64,000 nt of DNA from assembly GCF_019970045.1 (NCBI RefSeq), contig NZ_JAHXYI010000002.1:124001-188000 (forward strand). Direction: 5' to 3'. Source of the DNA: Chryseobacterium sp. GVT01B (GTDB lineage: Bacteria > Bacteroidota > Bacteroidia > Flavobacteriales > Weeksellaceae). Below are positions 25,588 through 34,975 of the stretch, in pieces. The notes below the pieces were generated by a model, which did no database searches, was not told the origin of the DNA, and saw nothing but the letters and a program-made list of their open reading frames with translations. Positions within the stretch are counted from its first letter, which is position 1; each line of letters begins with the position of its first letter. A program made the position numbers and the translations under genes.

Positions 25588-25876
25588 ATTTTTTTAACTT
25601 TTTAAATACTGGAATTATATTTCTCTTTAAAGCATAACAGCTATTACTCACTTTTGGTTTTACTGAGATTTTTACCGGATAAATTTTTATTGTTCTTTGA
25701 ATTGTATGCTATAGGAGAAAATCAAATTGATACAAATAATATCTGCAAATATATTAAAATTGATACAAAATCAATCAAAAGCTAAAACAGCTTTTTTAAA
25801 ATCTCCTGAGATTTCCACAATAAAAAGGAGACCAAAAATAAATCCGGTCTCCTTTTTATAATGAATACATACTTTT
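25588..25876. other. Intergenic spacer
   Basis: About 290 AT-rich bases upstream of alkB on the minus strand. No gene is visible; the terminator at 25822-25857 occupies its right end. Confidence 0.5.
25822..25857 (-). terminator. Intrinsic terminator after DUF892 gene
   Basis: A perfect 12-bp stem (25822-25833 with 25846-25857; GGAGACC core) with A and T runs at the base. It lies 20 bases downstream of the DUF892 gene stop. Confidence 0.88.
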
Positions 25877-26449
25877 TTACATTGCTTTGCTGTTGAGATT
25901 GGTATCCGCAACTTTTGTTAACAGCTCGTCACATTTTTTCTCTTCTTCCAATGTGCTTAAAAGATGTTTAAGGCAATCCTTCTCTTTCAATACTTTTGCA
26001 AATGCTGCAAGGGTACCGTATGTGGCGATTTCGTAATGTTCAACTTTTTGTGCCGCTGCAATGATTCCTGCATCTCTTACTGCTCCCGGCTCTGTCTCTT
26101 CAAGGATACTTTTTCCTTCATCCAATAATCCCTGCATAGCATCGCATTTCTTTGCCTGGGCTTTTTTTCCTAAAGCTTTAAAACATTCTTCCAGTCTTTC
26201 AACGTGACCTTCTGTTTCAGTAATATGCTTGTCAATAGCTGTTTTAAGCTTTTCACTGGTCGCATTTTTCATCATTCTTGGCAGTGCTTTCAAGAGTGCC
26301 TTTTCAGCCCAATAAATATCTTTCAGTGAATCTTCAAAAAGATCTTCCAAACTTTTGGCTGCATTTTTTTTAGCCGGAGTTTTTGCAGATGTTTTCGCGG
26401 GTGTTGTTTTTTTAGCCGGTGATTTTTTGGCTGCTGTTTTAGTTTCCAT
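25877..26449 (-). CDS. DUF892 (YciE-like) ferritin-like protein with H1-like tail
   Basis: A 190-residue protein made of two parts. Residues 1-32 are a Lys/Ala/Pro-rich, repeat-like tail (AKKSPAKKTTPAKT, TPAKKNAAK) of the kind seen in histone H1-like bacterial proteins. Residues 33-190 are a DUF892/YciE-type four-helix bundle: LEDLFEDSLKDIYWAEKALL, TEGHVERLEECF, AAQKVEHYEIATYGTL and LLSTLEEEKKCDELL, with Glu/His positions that could bind a di-metal site. The tail should bind nucleic acid, giving a Dps-like idea of DNA-associated iron handling; that is inference. A terminator follows. Confidence 0.88.
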   Translation of the reverse strand: METKTAAKKSPAKKTTPAKTSAKTPAKKNAAKSLEDLFEDSLKDIYWAEKALLKALPRMMKNATSEKLKTAIDKHITETEGHVERLEECFKALGKKAQAKKCDAMQGLLDEGKSILEETEPGAVRDAGIIAAAQKVEHYEIATYGTLAAFAKVLKEKDCLKHLLSTLEEEKKCDELLTKVADTNLNSKAM

Positions 26450-26556
26450 AATATAATAATTTAGTGTTTGATTGGTGATAAATCTGCAACTATAAGACCA
26501 TTTTTGCCTTAAATGCTGAGATGTGGTATCTAAAATTCTTGAAGAGTATAGTTATT

Positions 26557-28024
26557 TTAAGGCTTATATTTCTTTACCCACACGCTTACAGATCCCGGAT
26601 TGACACAAAATATGGCTTTCCCATTTTCATCAGTGTGAATTTCTTCATGGCGGTTCTTTAAGAAATCAATATAGGTTGAATCTGCATGTTCTTTTCCCAA
26701 TTCTATTTCTTTGAAACCCTCATCACTATTAGACATAATCACAATACATCCCGGATGCTTTTCATTTCCGGTCCGTACAAAAGCCACACAGTTGGGATGA
26801 TCAAAATAATCGATCTGTTTCCCGTATGCAAAACGTTTTCTCACTTCAAGAAGGTCGGGAAGCTCCTCCACTTTTGATATGATAATATGTACTTCCTGGT
26901 CTTCTCTTACATCGATATATTCTGCTCCAAAAAGATCGGGATAGAATACACAGGGATAAGCCTCATCAGAAAGGAGAATAATTGCATATGCTATAGGCTT
27001 AAACCAATCTTCTACTGAAGACTCAAGTGCTTGGAGCTGTTGTGTGTCATGGTTTTCTACAAAAGAAACTGAAAACACGGGTTTCTTTTCCAGAAAGCTT
27101 CCTTTTAAAATCTGGCTCAGATCATAGTCTTTCCCTTCTTTTGAAGCCGTGAAAAAATTATAATGCAGCGGGGCATCAAAACAAGAGATAAGATCATTCA
27201 TTTTATCTGAAAAATATTCAATTTTTTCTGCTTCGTCTTTCCAGAATTCTCCCAGAATATAGCAATCAGGATTCAATTCTGTTTTAATATAAAAGATCCA
27301 TTCTTTCAGGAAATCTGAAGAGATGTGCTTTAAAGCATCCAGCCGAATGCCATCAACTTTCGTAGTATCCATATACCATTTGATCCACTTTTTCATTTCC
27401 TCTACTACATAAGGGTTGCGGTATTCTATATCAGCACCCATCAGATAGTCATAATTACCCAACTGATGGCTTACAGCATCTGTCCACTCTTCACCATATT
27501 CATTATGGATTTTATAGCTCCCCTCCTTCTTTGATGACATAATCAATACCGCTGAAGCATTGATGATTCCAGATAAAATCTGAATAAACCCCTTTTCTTC
27601 CCGGAAAAACAAACCTTGTGTATGCTGTAACTTCTAAGTTCTCAACAATTCTCTCATTACGGTTTTCTTCATTCAGCTGGTGTACCATAATCTTTTCTTC
27701 TTCATCACCTCCCATCCTGTGGTTCAAAACAATATCTGCATACACAGCCATTCCCACTTCATGGGCTTTCTGTATTGCCAGTAAATATTCTGCTTTTGTA
27801 CCATACCGGGTAGGTATACTTCCTTTCTGATCAAATTCACCCAAATCATAAAGATCATAGACATCATAGCCACGGCCTTCAATGCTCAGGCTGCATTTGT
27901 TAGCTGGAGGAAGCCATACGGCAGTAAATCCCAAATTCCTCAGATATTCTGCTTTTTCAATAAATTCATTCCAAAGATTTCCCGGATGATACCAATGGAA
28001 AAACTGAATAATAACCCCGTTCAT
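26557..28024 (-). pseudogene. GH13 alpha-amylase, split by a frameshift
   Basis: Two overlapping frames make up one cytoplasmic alpha-amylase of about 490 residues (GH13, BLA/AmyS-like; no signal peptide). The first frame starts MNGVIIQFFHWYHPGNLW (ATG at 28024; an upstream TTG is less likely) and contains VYADIVLNHRMGGD; it stops soon after IKEGG. The second frame takes over in the same place and carries the catalytic parts: GIRLDALKHI (nucleophile Asp), YILGEFW (acid/base Glu) and SFVENHDTQ (third Asp). Removing one C from the four-C run at 27520-27523 joins them in frame. So there is a one-base insertion, or a sequencing error. It starts 10 bases after the short-chain dehydrogenase gene stop. 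Confidence 0.88.
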
Positions 28025-28034
28025 ATCCAGTTTT

Positions 28035-28787
28035 TTAACCGTTAACAATTAAACCACCGTTTGGATGAAGAACCTGCCCCGTTATCTGTGCCGAAGCATC
28101 TGTAGCAAGAAATAAAAAGCTTGCAGCTACTTCTTCTGTGGAAGCATTACGCTCCAGGGGCGGCTTATCCGTATCTTCATCTTCTTCTCCGAATGTTTTT
28201 TCCGTAAGCGGTGTTGCTACCGGGCCGGGTGCTACAGCATTTACACGTATCCCTTTGGGTTTAGCCTGAAGTGCCAGTGAACGGGTAAAAGAAACTATAG
28301 CTCCTTTGGTTGCAGAATAATCAAGTAATTCTTCGTGCCCCAAATAAGCGGTTGCAGAAGTTGTATTGATAATAACATCGCCTTTTTTTAAGTGGGGAAA
28401 TACGGCTTTTGTCAATAGTATCATCCCGATAATATTTGAATTAAAGGTCTTACGGATATTTTCTTCCTGAAGATTTTCTATAGTATCACAGGGAAACTGA
28501 GTTCCGGCATTATTAATCAGGATATCTATTCCTCCTAATCCGGAAACGACTTCATCAACGACAGATTCACAGAATTTACTATCATTAATATCTCCTTCAA
28601 ACGAAAGAACCTTTCTTCCCCGCTCTTCAATTTCTTTGCTTGTTTTTTGAGCATCTTTAGCATCATGATAGTGTATAAATGCAATATTAGCTCCTTCTTC
28701 AGCAAATAAAAGCGCTATTGCCTTACCAATTCCGCTGTCTGCTCCTGTAATGAGAACAGACTTGTCTTTGAGTTGTAAATTTTTCAT
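28035..28787 (-). CDS. Short-chain dehydrogenase/reductase
   Basis: A 250-residue classical SDR. The cofactor-binding motif is TGADSGIG near residue 14; NNAG lies near 92; the catalytic residues are Ser in NTTSATAY and Tyr-Lys in YSATKG. The C-terminal ITGQVLHPNGG is typical of the group that includes glucose dehydrogenase and the Bacillus general stress protein 39. It lies in the same direction as the low-affinity iron permease-like gene upstream and is followed closely by the amylase gene. Substrate unknown. Confidence 0.92.
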   Translation of the reverse strand: MKNLQLKDKSVLITGADSGIGKAIALLFAEEGANIAFIHYHDAKDAQKTSKEIEERGRKVLSFEGDINDSKFCESVVDEVVSGLGGIDILINNAGTQFPCDTIENLQEENIRKTFNSNIIGMILLTKAVFPHLKKGDVIINTTSATAYLGHEELLDYSATKGAIVSFTRSLALQAKPKGIRVNAVAPGPVATPLTEKTFGEEDEDTDKPPLERNASTEEVAASFLFLATDASAQITGQVLHPNGGLIVNG

Positions 28788-28852
28788 AGTTATTCAGTAT
28801 TTGCAGATATCCTCTGATACGTTAAACAATTTCCCATTCTGGAAGCAACTGA

Positions 28853-29263
28853 TTATTTATATCGGTGCTGCTTTCCTGCAGAATCTGAGGAGGGTTTTGA
28901 TTCATTGGAAAACTTACCTAATTTTTCATAATACTTATGAAGTTGGTCCAGTTCTTCTTCCGTTAAATCTTCAATATCAACCAGCCGGTTGCTGGCTTTT
29001 TCATAGGATGCTATAAGCTCATTCAGCTTTATCTGAATTGCTTTTGAATCTTTATTCTGAGTCTTTTGAATCAGAAATACCATCAGGAAAGTTATAATAG
29101 TAGTACCGGTATTGATAACCAGCTGCCAGGTTTCGGAATAGTTAAAAATAGGTCCGCAAACTGCCCAGATAACAACAAGCAGACTTGCACCGATAAAAGC
29201 CCCGGGACTTCCGGTAATATAAACCACACGATCTGAAAACCTTTCAAAAAAATTCTTTTTCAT
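28853..29263 (-). CDS. Low-affinity iron permease family membrane protein
   Basis: A 136-residue protein from the ATG at 29263. Two membrane segments (about 18-38, SPGAFIGASLLVVIWAVCGP; about 48-66, WQLVINTGTTIITFLMVFLI), followed by QKTQNKDSKAIQIKLNELI, the hallmark of the bacterial low-affinity iron permease (Fet4-like) family, and a polar tail. Bacterial members are short and iron transport by them is not proven. Two AACGTT-centred sites lie 50-88 bases upstream. It heads a minus-strand group with the SDR and amylase genes. Confidence 0.85.
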   Translation of the reverse strand: MKKNFFERFSDRVVYITGSPGAFIGASLLVVIWAVCGPIFNYSETWQLVINTGTTIITFLMVFLIQKTQNKDSKAIQIKLNELIASYEKASNRLVDIEDLTEEELDQLHKYYEKLGKFSNESKPSSDSAGKQHRYK

Positions 29264-29643
29264 AATAATCTCGGTTTTAAATAAATGATAATACAAGGTA
29301 TCAAAACAACAGTATAACGTTTATGACTCTAGTCAATTACCAAACGTTATATCAGCAAAACGATGAATAATTAGAATATTTTAAATAAACAACAATCATC
29401 ACAATGAAAAATATAAAGAAGTGCATAATTATTTTATTCATTTAAAAATATTTCCTGTTTATGATAATTCACTTTTATAACAAATTGTAAATTAAAGAAC
29501 TGAATTAATTAATACACACAAAAAAGCAAGTAATAATGGATCATTCGTATGCTGTACGAAATCACGTAATGAAGATTTAATACTTTATTAAAAAATAAAT
29601 ATCCATCTTTGCAGCCTTAAATTCAAAAACGCTAGTTTATTTC
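29264..29643. other. Divergent intergenic region with paired operator-like sites
   Basis: About 380 bases between the iron permease-like gene (minus) and the TonB-dependent receptor (plus). It contains a 10-bp inverted repeat at 29313-29351 and a CATCTTTG box at 29604-29611, one base from the promoter consensus, 33 bases before the receptor start. No gene seen. Confidence 0.5.
29313..29351. promoter_or_regulatory. Paired AACGTT operator-like sites
   Basis: TATAACGTTT (29313-29322) and its exact complement AAACGTTATA (29342-29351), 19 bases apart. Each arm is also centred on the palindrome AACGTT, so this may be two binding sites 27 bases apart for one repressor or activator. It lies upstream of the iron permease-like gene and in front of the divergent TonB receptor. 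Confidence 0.4.
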
Positions 29644-32253
29644 ATGAGCATTATTTTTAAAAAGCGACTATTTATAGCGCTTGTTTTACCAACGGCCGCC
29701 CTTTATTACGGGCAGAGTACGAAGGATTCTTTAGAGAAATCAAAATCTCTTGATGAGGTGATGTTGGTAGGTAGAAACCTTTCCCAAACAGCCAAAGAAA
29801 GAAAAACTCCTGTTGCAGTTTCCACCATCAAGGCTGCGGAAATTCAGGAGAAGCTAGGAAACAGAGAATTTCCTGAGATTATGAAGTCTACTCCATCCGT
29901 GTACGTAACCAAAGTGGGCGGAGGTTTTGGAGACAGCAGAATCAACATGAGAGGTTTTGATGGGGCTAACATTGCAGTGATCATCAACGGACAGCCGGTG
30001 AATGATATGCAGGGAGGTACTGTTTACTGGTCTAACTGGACCGGATTAGCAGACATTGCAAGCAACATTCAGATCCAGAGAGGTTTGGGAGCTTCCAAAT
30101 TTGTAGTTCCTTCTGTAGGGGGAACCATCAATATTGTGACCAAAGCTACCGATTCTGAGCAGAAAGCAATGATCAAAGGAGAAGTAGGTAACGATAACTA
30201 CTCCAGAATATCTGCGATGTACTCTTCCGGGTTAAAAAACAAATGGGGAACAACTGTATTGCTTTCCCGTTGGCAAGGTGATGGTTATATTAACGGGACA
30301 CAGGGAGAAGGTTATTCCTGGTTTTTCTCAACAGGATTTAAGCCTAATGAAAAGCATGCGTTCAATTTAATTGCAACCGGAGCGCCTCAGGTACATGATA
30401 CAAGAAGGTCTTCTGCAACCGGAGCGAATGTGGCTACTCTACAGCAATTGGATACGTATGGAAGAAGATACAATCCTCAGACAGGAATGTTGAATGGTTC
30501 TCAATTTAATTTGGCTCCTAACTTCTATCATAAGCCTATTGCATCATTGAACTGGGACTGGACAATGAATGATAACCTGAAGTTATCTACCGTTCTTTAT
30601 GGTTCATGGGGACGCGGTGGCGGTGGTACCGGACTGAACGGTTCTATCAAAAACGGCAGCGGCCAGACTATGAATTTCATGAATTATGGGGCAGGTGGAG
30701 ACGGTACTATCAACTGGGATATGATTTATCGTTACAACAGAGGCGGTATGGTAACGGATTATAACGGAAATTCTTTCCAGAAATCTACCTTTACTGCACC
30801 TGCAGGCTCTCCTGGTGATTATAACGGGCAATATGTAGCTACACTGAACGGAACCAATGGTATCGTAAGAAAGCAAAGTATTAATGCTCATGACTGGTAT
30901 GGTGTAATTGCAGATCTTAATTACAAAAAGAATAACTGGACCTTTAACGGAGGTATTGATCTTAAAACTTACAAAGGGGCACTTTACGATATTGTAACCG
31001 ATATGTTGGGATCTGATGCACTATTTGTTTCAAGTACAGCAAATGCTCCAAAAGGATACTATATCAACAATACGGTAAAACCGGAGCCTCTTACTAAACT
31101 TAAAGATGCTCAAAAAGTATCTGTACACAACGAAGGTCTTGTAAAATGGGCAGGTTTATACGGAATGGTTGAATACAGCTCTGAAAAACTAAGTGCATCT
31201 GTTCAGGGATCAGTTTCTGAACAATACTACAAAAGAAGAGACTATATGCTGTATACGCCAGGAAACCAGGAAACAAAATGGTATCACAAAACGGGGTATA
31301 TTGTAAAAGGAGGTGCTAACTACAATATAGATGAGCATCATAATGTATTTTTCAATACAGGAGTTATTTCAAGACAGCCATTATTCAACGCGCTGTTCCC
31401 TTCCAACCAGAATATTTACAACGATGCAAAGAATGAAAGAATCTTCTCTGTAGAGTTAGGATATGGTTTCAAATCCCGTTATGTAGATGTGAATATCAAT
31501 GCTTACAGAACGCAGTGGGATGACAGATTTATTTCAAGAACCTTTAATGCAGGAGCTGCAGATGTAGCTAACTTCTCTCAATTACAACTTGGAAATGCAT
31601 ATTTCTACAACGCTCTGAACGTTGGACAGATACACCAGGGTGTTGAATTGGAAGCGAAGGCAAGACCATTTGCCAACCTTAGACTGAGAGGGATGTTATC
31701 ATTAGGAAACTGGAAGTACAAAGGAAATGCAAATTTCAATATTCTTGATGTTCAAAACAATCAGGAAGTGGCCGGAGCTACAGGAGTTATCAACATCAAA
31801 GATCTAAAAGTTGGAGATGCTGCACAAACTACAGCAAGTCTGGGAGTTGATTATAGCATTACCAAAGCTTTCAGTATTGATGCCAACTGGGAATATTATG
31901 ACAAGCTATATGCACAGTTTAACCCAATCAATTTCCTTACTGAGGCAGCAAGAGAAAAAGGAATTGTAAAATTGCCAAGTTATAATTTATTTGACGTAGG
32001 TGCTTCTTACAAATTCACGCTTGACGCGAAAAAATCTTTAACATTGAGAGCGAATGTATACAACTTATTCAACAAATATTATATTTCTGAATTAAGCTCC
32101 AATATTTTTGCAGGTGACAAAATTGCCAGCGGTCCAAATGCCGGAAAAACTTACCAGGAAACCGGAAGAGTTTATCAGGGTATTGCTGATGGTAACACAG
32201 GATTCCTTGGTTTTGGAAGAACCTGGTCTGTTGCAGCGACTTTGAGATTCTAA
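29644..32253 (+). CDS. TonB-dependent outer membrane receptor
   Basis: An 869-residue TonB-dependent receptor. Signal peptide at the N-terminus (ends YYGQ), then the TonB-box-like SLDEVMLVGRNLSQ and the plug domain (VTKVGGGFGDSRINMRGFDGANIAVIINGQPVNDM, split here for length: conserved RINMRGFDG and VIINGQPV), followed by a beta barrel rich in aromatic and glycine residues ending TWSVAATLRF. It resembles FecA-like iron-complex receptors. No SusD partner or carboxypeptidase-like domain, so it is not a SusC. Neighbours do not define the ligand; iron chelates are most likely. Confidence 0.9.
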   Translation: MSIIFKKRLFIALVLPTAALYYGQSTKDSLEKSKSLDEVMLVGRNLSQTAKERKTPVAVSTIKAAEIQEKLGNREFPEIMKSTPSVYVTKVGGGFGDSRINMRGFDGANIAVIINGQPVNDMQGGTVYWSNWTGLADIASNIQIQRGLGASKFVVPSVGGTINIVTKATDSEQKAMIKGEVGNDNYSRISAMYSSGLKNKWGTTVLLSRWQGDGYINGTQGEGYSWFFSTGFKPNEKHAFNLIATGAPQVHDTRRSSATGANVATLQQLDTYGRRYNPQTGMLNGSQFNLAPNFYHKPIASLNWDWTMNDNLKLSTVLYGSWGRGGGGTGLNGSIKNGSGQTMNFMNYGAGGDGTINWDMIYRYNRGGMVTDYNGNSFQKSTFTAPAGSPGDYNGQYVATLNGTNGIVRKQSINAHDWYGVIADLNYKKNNWTFNGGIDLKTYKGALYDIVTDMLGSDALFVSSTANAPKGYYINNTVKPEPLTKLKDAQKVSVHNEGLVKWAGLYGMVEYSSEKLSASVQGSVSEQYYKRRDYMLYTPGNQETKWYHKTGYIVKGGANYNIDEHHNVFFNTGVISRQPLFNALFPSNQNIYNDAKNERIFSVELGYGFKSRYVDVNINAYRTQWDDRFISRTFNAGAADVANFSQLQLGNAYFYNALNVGQIHQGVELEAKARPFANLRLRGMLSLGNWKYKGNANFNILDVQNNQEVAGATGVINIKDLKVGDAAQTTASLGVDYSITKAFSIDANWEYYDKLYAQFNPINFLTEAAREKGIVKLPSYNLFDVGASYKFTLDAKKSLTLRANVYNLFNKYYISELSSNIFAGDKIASGPNAGKTYQETGRVYQGIADGNTGFLGFGRTWSVAATLRF

Positions 32254-32283
32254 TATAATTTCATTTCAATAATGAATTCAAAT

Positions 32284-32306
32284 AACCCGCCAGTATTTGG
32301 CGGGTT
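32284..32306. terminator. Terminator after TonB-dependent receptor
   Basis: A 9-bp GC-rich stem (ACCCGCCA with TGGCGGGT) closing a 5-base loop, followed by a T-rich run. It lies about 30 bases after the receptor stop and before the convergent MarR gene. Confidence 0.85.
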
Positions 32307-32344
32307 TATTATTTTTATACTGATAAAATTTTCCAATCATTATT

Positions 32345-32824
32345 TTACTTAGAATTCTTCACCTGCAGCGCCCTCTGATAAAAAGACTGGCTTGCAATTT
32401 TCTCCTCAGCCTCATCAATAGCTGCCAGCAGATTATTATTGTTATCGGTAATTTCTCCCAGAATCTGTGACATCAATTCCCAAACGGGTTTCATTTTTTC
32501 AATAAGTTCCTGTCCTTTAGAAGTTAATTTAAAAAGCCTTTTCCGTTCATCCTGTTTGTCTTTTTCCCATTGTATTAACTCCAACTTTTCGAGTTCTTTG
32601 AGCAAAGTGATAGTGGATGGATGGGTGTACCCTATTTCATTGGCAATTTCGACAACGCTTGCTATCTCTTTTTTATAAATGGTAAAGATCACCGGAAACC
32701 ATTTCAGTTCAAAATCAATTCCAAATGCTTTATAGATCAATGCTCCATCTTTCCTCAATTGTTCACTGAGACGGTGTAATCTGGTTGATATAGCAAGAAT
32801 TCCTGCTTCGTTGATCACATTCAT
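32345..32824 (-). CDS. MarR family transcriptional regulator
   Basis: A 159-residue MarR-type winged-helix regulator. The DNA-binding core is VVEIANEIGYTHPSTITLLKELEKLELI, followed by the wing KDKQDERKRLFKLTSKGQEL. Helices at both ends form the dimer interface. Its start overlaps the end of the GNAT gene by four bases (ATGA), so they are one operon. A perfect palindrome AACTACGTAGTT lies upstream of that operon and is a candidate binding site for autoregulation. Confidence 0.92.
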   Translation of the reverse strand: MNVINEAGILAISTRLHRLSEQLRKDGALIYKAFGIDFELKWFPVIFTIYKKEIASVVEIANEIGYTHPSTITLLKELEKLELIQWEKDKQDERKRLFKLTSKGQELIEKMKPVWELMSQILGEITDNNNNLLAAIDEAEEKIASQSFYQRALQVKNSK

Positions 32825-33315
32825 ATTCTATCAATATTTAAATGGTAAAAAATATCATCGGCACTCATTAAAGGAAATTTTACAGGGAGATTTCTTTTTT
32901 CAACCTTCACAAACTGATTCCTTTCGTAGAAACGCTGTGCGGCTTTCAGTACCGTTATGGTTCCCAAATATAAATCATCAATTCCGTTTTCGCGGCAGAA
33001 AGAAATTAAAACTTCCAATAATTCCTGAGCAATATTCAATTCTTTGCCTCTGAATTTTTTTTTAACAAACATTTTTCTGATCGCTCCTGCCCTTTTGTCA
33101 AACTTAACCAAGGCAATAGAACCTACCAATTCGTCTCCCACAAAAGCACCCCAAAAGTTACCGCCTGCTTCTGTATAAAAACTTTCAATCTGTAAAAGAT
33201 CAGGCTGGTCTTTAATGGTGATCGGAATATTAAACTCTTTCTGCTGAATATTCAAAATCAGGTCAATCGCCTGTTCCGAATAAGAATTTCCTATGGGTTG
33301 TATCTGTAATTTCAT
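32821..33315 (-). CDS. GNAT family N-acetyltransferase
   Basis: A 164-residue GNAT acetyltransferase. The acetyl-CoA-binding region shows RKMFVKKKFRGKELNIAQEL (RGKELN in place of the usual Q/RxxGxG/A) and the C-terminal KAAQRFYERNQFVKVEK, a typical GNAT motif B. It is cotranscribed with the MarR regulator, a common arrangement for stress- or metabolite-responsive pairs. Substrate unknown. Confidence 0.88.
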   Translation of the reverse strand: MKLQIQPIGNSYSEQAIDLILNIQQKEFNIPITIKDQPDLLQIESFYTEAGGNFWGAFVGDELVGSIALVKFDKRAGAIRKMFVKKKFRGKELNIAQELLEVLISFCRENGIDDLYLGTITVLKAAQRFYERNQFVKVEKRNLPVKFPLMSADDIFYHLNIDRI

Positions 33316-33338
33316 AGTGGCTGAATTTTAAAGTATAA

Positions 33339-33350
33339 AACTACGTAGTT
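33339..33350. promoter_or_regulatory. Candidate MarR operator
   Basis: AACTACGTAGTT, a perfect 12-bp palindrome, 24 bases upstream of the GNAT start. MarR regulators usually bind such palindromes near their own promoter. Assignment is from position. Confidence 0.5.
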
Positions 33351-33464
33351 AAATACATATATCCAAATTGATTTTGCCTATTAAATAATTTTAACATGAT
33401 CAATAATTAAAAAAACGTATGCCATTACTGACATACGTTTTATAGTTTATATTGAAGAATACGG

Positions 33465-34880
33465 TTATTTCCAACCTCCTCCTAAAGCCTGATAAAGCTC
33501 TACGGCAGCTTTCATTTTACTGTATCGTGCATTCGAGATGTTAAGTTCAGCATTCAATGAATTCACACTTGCATTCAATACTTCAAGATAGTTTGCCATA
33601 CCATAATTTACCAGTTCCTGAGAATAGTCAACCGATTTTTTGTAGGCATCCAGCTCATGTTGTTTTAATTCAATAAATGAATCCTGTACAGAGAAAACTC
33701 TGATAGCATCTGAAACTTCTTTACCAGCAGTAAGAACGGTCTTTCTGAAGTTCAGATAAGCAGTTTCCTGATTGGCAAGACTTACATCATAATTTGTTTT
33801 GATCTGTCTTTTGTTCAGAATTGGCTGAGCCAGCCCTGCTACTACATTCGCAAATAATGAATTTACACTGAATAAGTGATCAATATCCACAGACTGAAGA
33901 CCACCACTCCCTGTCAATTTTAAAGTAGGGTAAAACTGAGCTTTGGCAGAATTCGTCAGTTCGAAAGCATTCATCAAGCTGTATTCTGCTCTCATTACGT
34001 CCGGACGGTTAGCCAGAAGCTGAGTAGGATATCCCAATTTTAAATCAATCGGAAGGTTCTGTCCTTCTAATGTAGATCTTTCAATAGAATGAGAGGGTTC
34101 TCCCATTAAAAGACTCATGGTGTTTTCAAGAAGCTGGATCTGTGTATCAATATCAATCAGTAATGATTTTGCATTGAACACAAGAGCCTCACTCTGCTGT
34201 ACCGCTACTTCAGTAACTGTTCCTGAAATTTTTAAAGCCTTTGTTGTTTCTAAGTTTTTCTCTCTTACCGCAATGGTTTCTGTAATAATCCTCTTCTGTG
34301 CATCAAAAGTTAACAATTGATAGTACGCAGAAGCGATGGACGATACCAGACTGCTTTTAACTGCTTTATGGGCTGCAACAGTTCCTAAATAAGTGGCAAG
34401 CTGTGCTTTCTCCTGTGCTCTTAATTTCCCCCAGATATCTGCTTCCCATCCGATACTTGCCGTAATATCAAACTGGTTTACATATCGTCTTTCTCCAATG
34501 ATCTGCCCAAACTGAGTATTGATAGACTGGGTTTGGAAAGTATAGTTGGGTCCGATAGAAAGTGTCGGCTGATAGGCAGCTTTACTTTGCTTCAGATAAG
34601 CTTCTGCGGAATTAATACTTTCTAAAGCAATTCTGATATCCAGATTGTTTTCCAAAGCTTTTGAAATATGTCCCTGCAGTATAGGGTCTGTAAATATTTC
34701 TTTCCATGAAATATCCGCAATGCTGGTACTGTCTGAAGGAAGCATATCTGTACGAAACAGCTTTTCGTCTACCACGTTCTTCGGTCTTTCATATTCTTTT
34801 CTTGCCATACAGGATGATATGGCTCCGAGTATGAAAACTGAAAAAGTGATTCCTTTTATGATGTTTAATAAACTCTTCAT
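33465..34880 (-). CDS. Outer membrane efflux lipoprotein (TolC/OprM type)
   Basis: A 471-residue outer membrane factor of the NodT/OprM group. Lipoprotein signal with lipobox ISSCM near residue 24, then two OEP repeats of long helices and membrane strands, with typical segments such as LLANRPDVMRAEYSLMNAF and VNYGMANYLEVLNASVNSLN. It ends the RND efflux operon. Its job is to form the channel through the outer membrane for the RND pump encoded just upstream; gap to the pump gene is 95 bases. Confidence 0.94.
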   Translation of the reverse strand: MKSLLNIIKGITFSVFILGAISSCMARKEYERPKNVVDEKLFRTDMLPSDSTSIADISWKEIFTDPILQGHISKALENNLDIRIALESINSAEAYLKQSKAAYQPTLSIGPNYTFQTQSINTQFGQIIGERRYVNQFDITASIGWEADIWGKLRAQEKAQLATYLGTVAAHKAVKSSLVSSIASAYYQLLTFDAQKRIITETIAVREKNLETTKALKISGTVTEVAVQQSEALVFNAKSLLIDIDTQIQLLENTMSLLMGEPSHSIERSTLEGQNLPIDLKLGYPTQLLANRPDVMRAEYSLMNAFELTNSAKAQFYPTLKLTGSGGLQSVDIDHLFSVNSLFANVVAGLAQPILNKRQIKTNYDVSLANQETAYLNFRKTVLTAGKEVSDAIRVFSVQDSFIELKQHELDAYKKSVDYSQELVNYGMANYLEVLNASVNSLNAELNISNARYSKMKAAVELYQALGGGWK

Positions 34881-34975
34881 TATAAAAAATTAGAAATTAG
34901 ATGTAAGAGACCGGAAGTTAGATATGGTTTTAGAGTAATTGTCTAAGATCTAACTTCCAGCTTCTCTAATTAATT

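Noticed and set aside
26557..28024. Programmed frameshift in the alpha-amylase
   Set aside because: There is no slippery heptamer of the usual type and amylases are not known to use one; a plain insertion or error is more likely.
28853..29296. Longer start of the iron permease-like protein
   Set aside because: The extra eleven residues are not family-like; the ATG at 29263 gives the conserved N-terminus.
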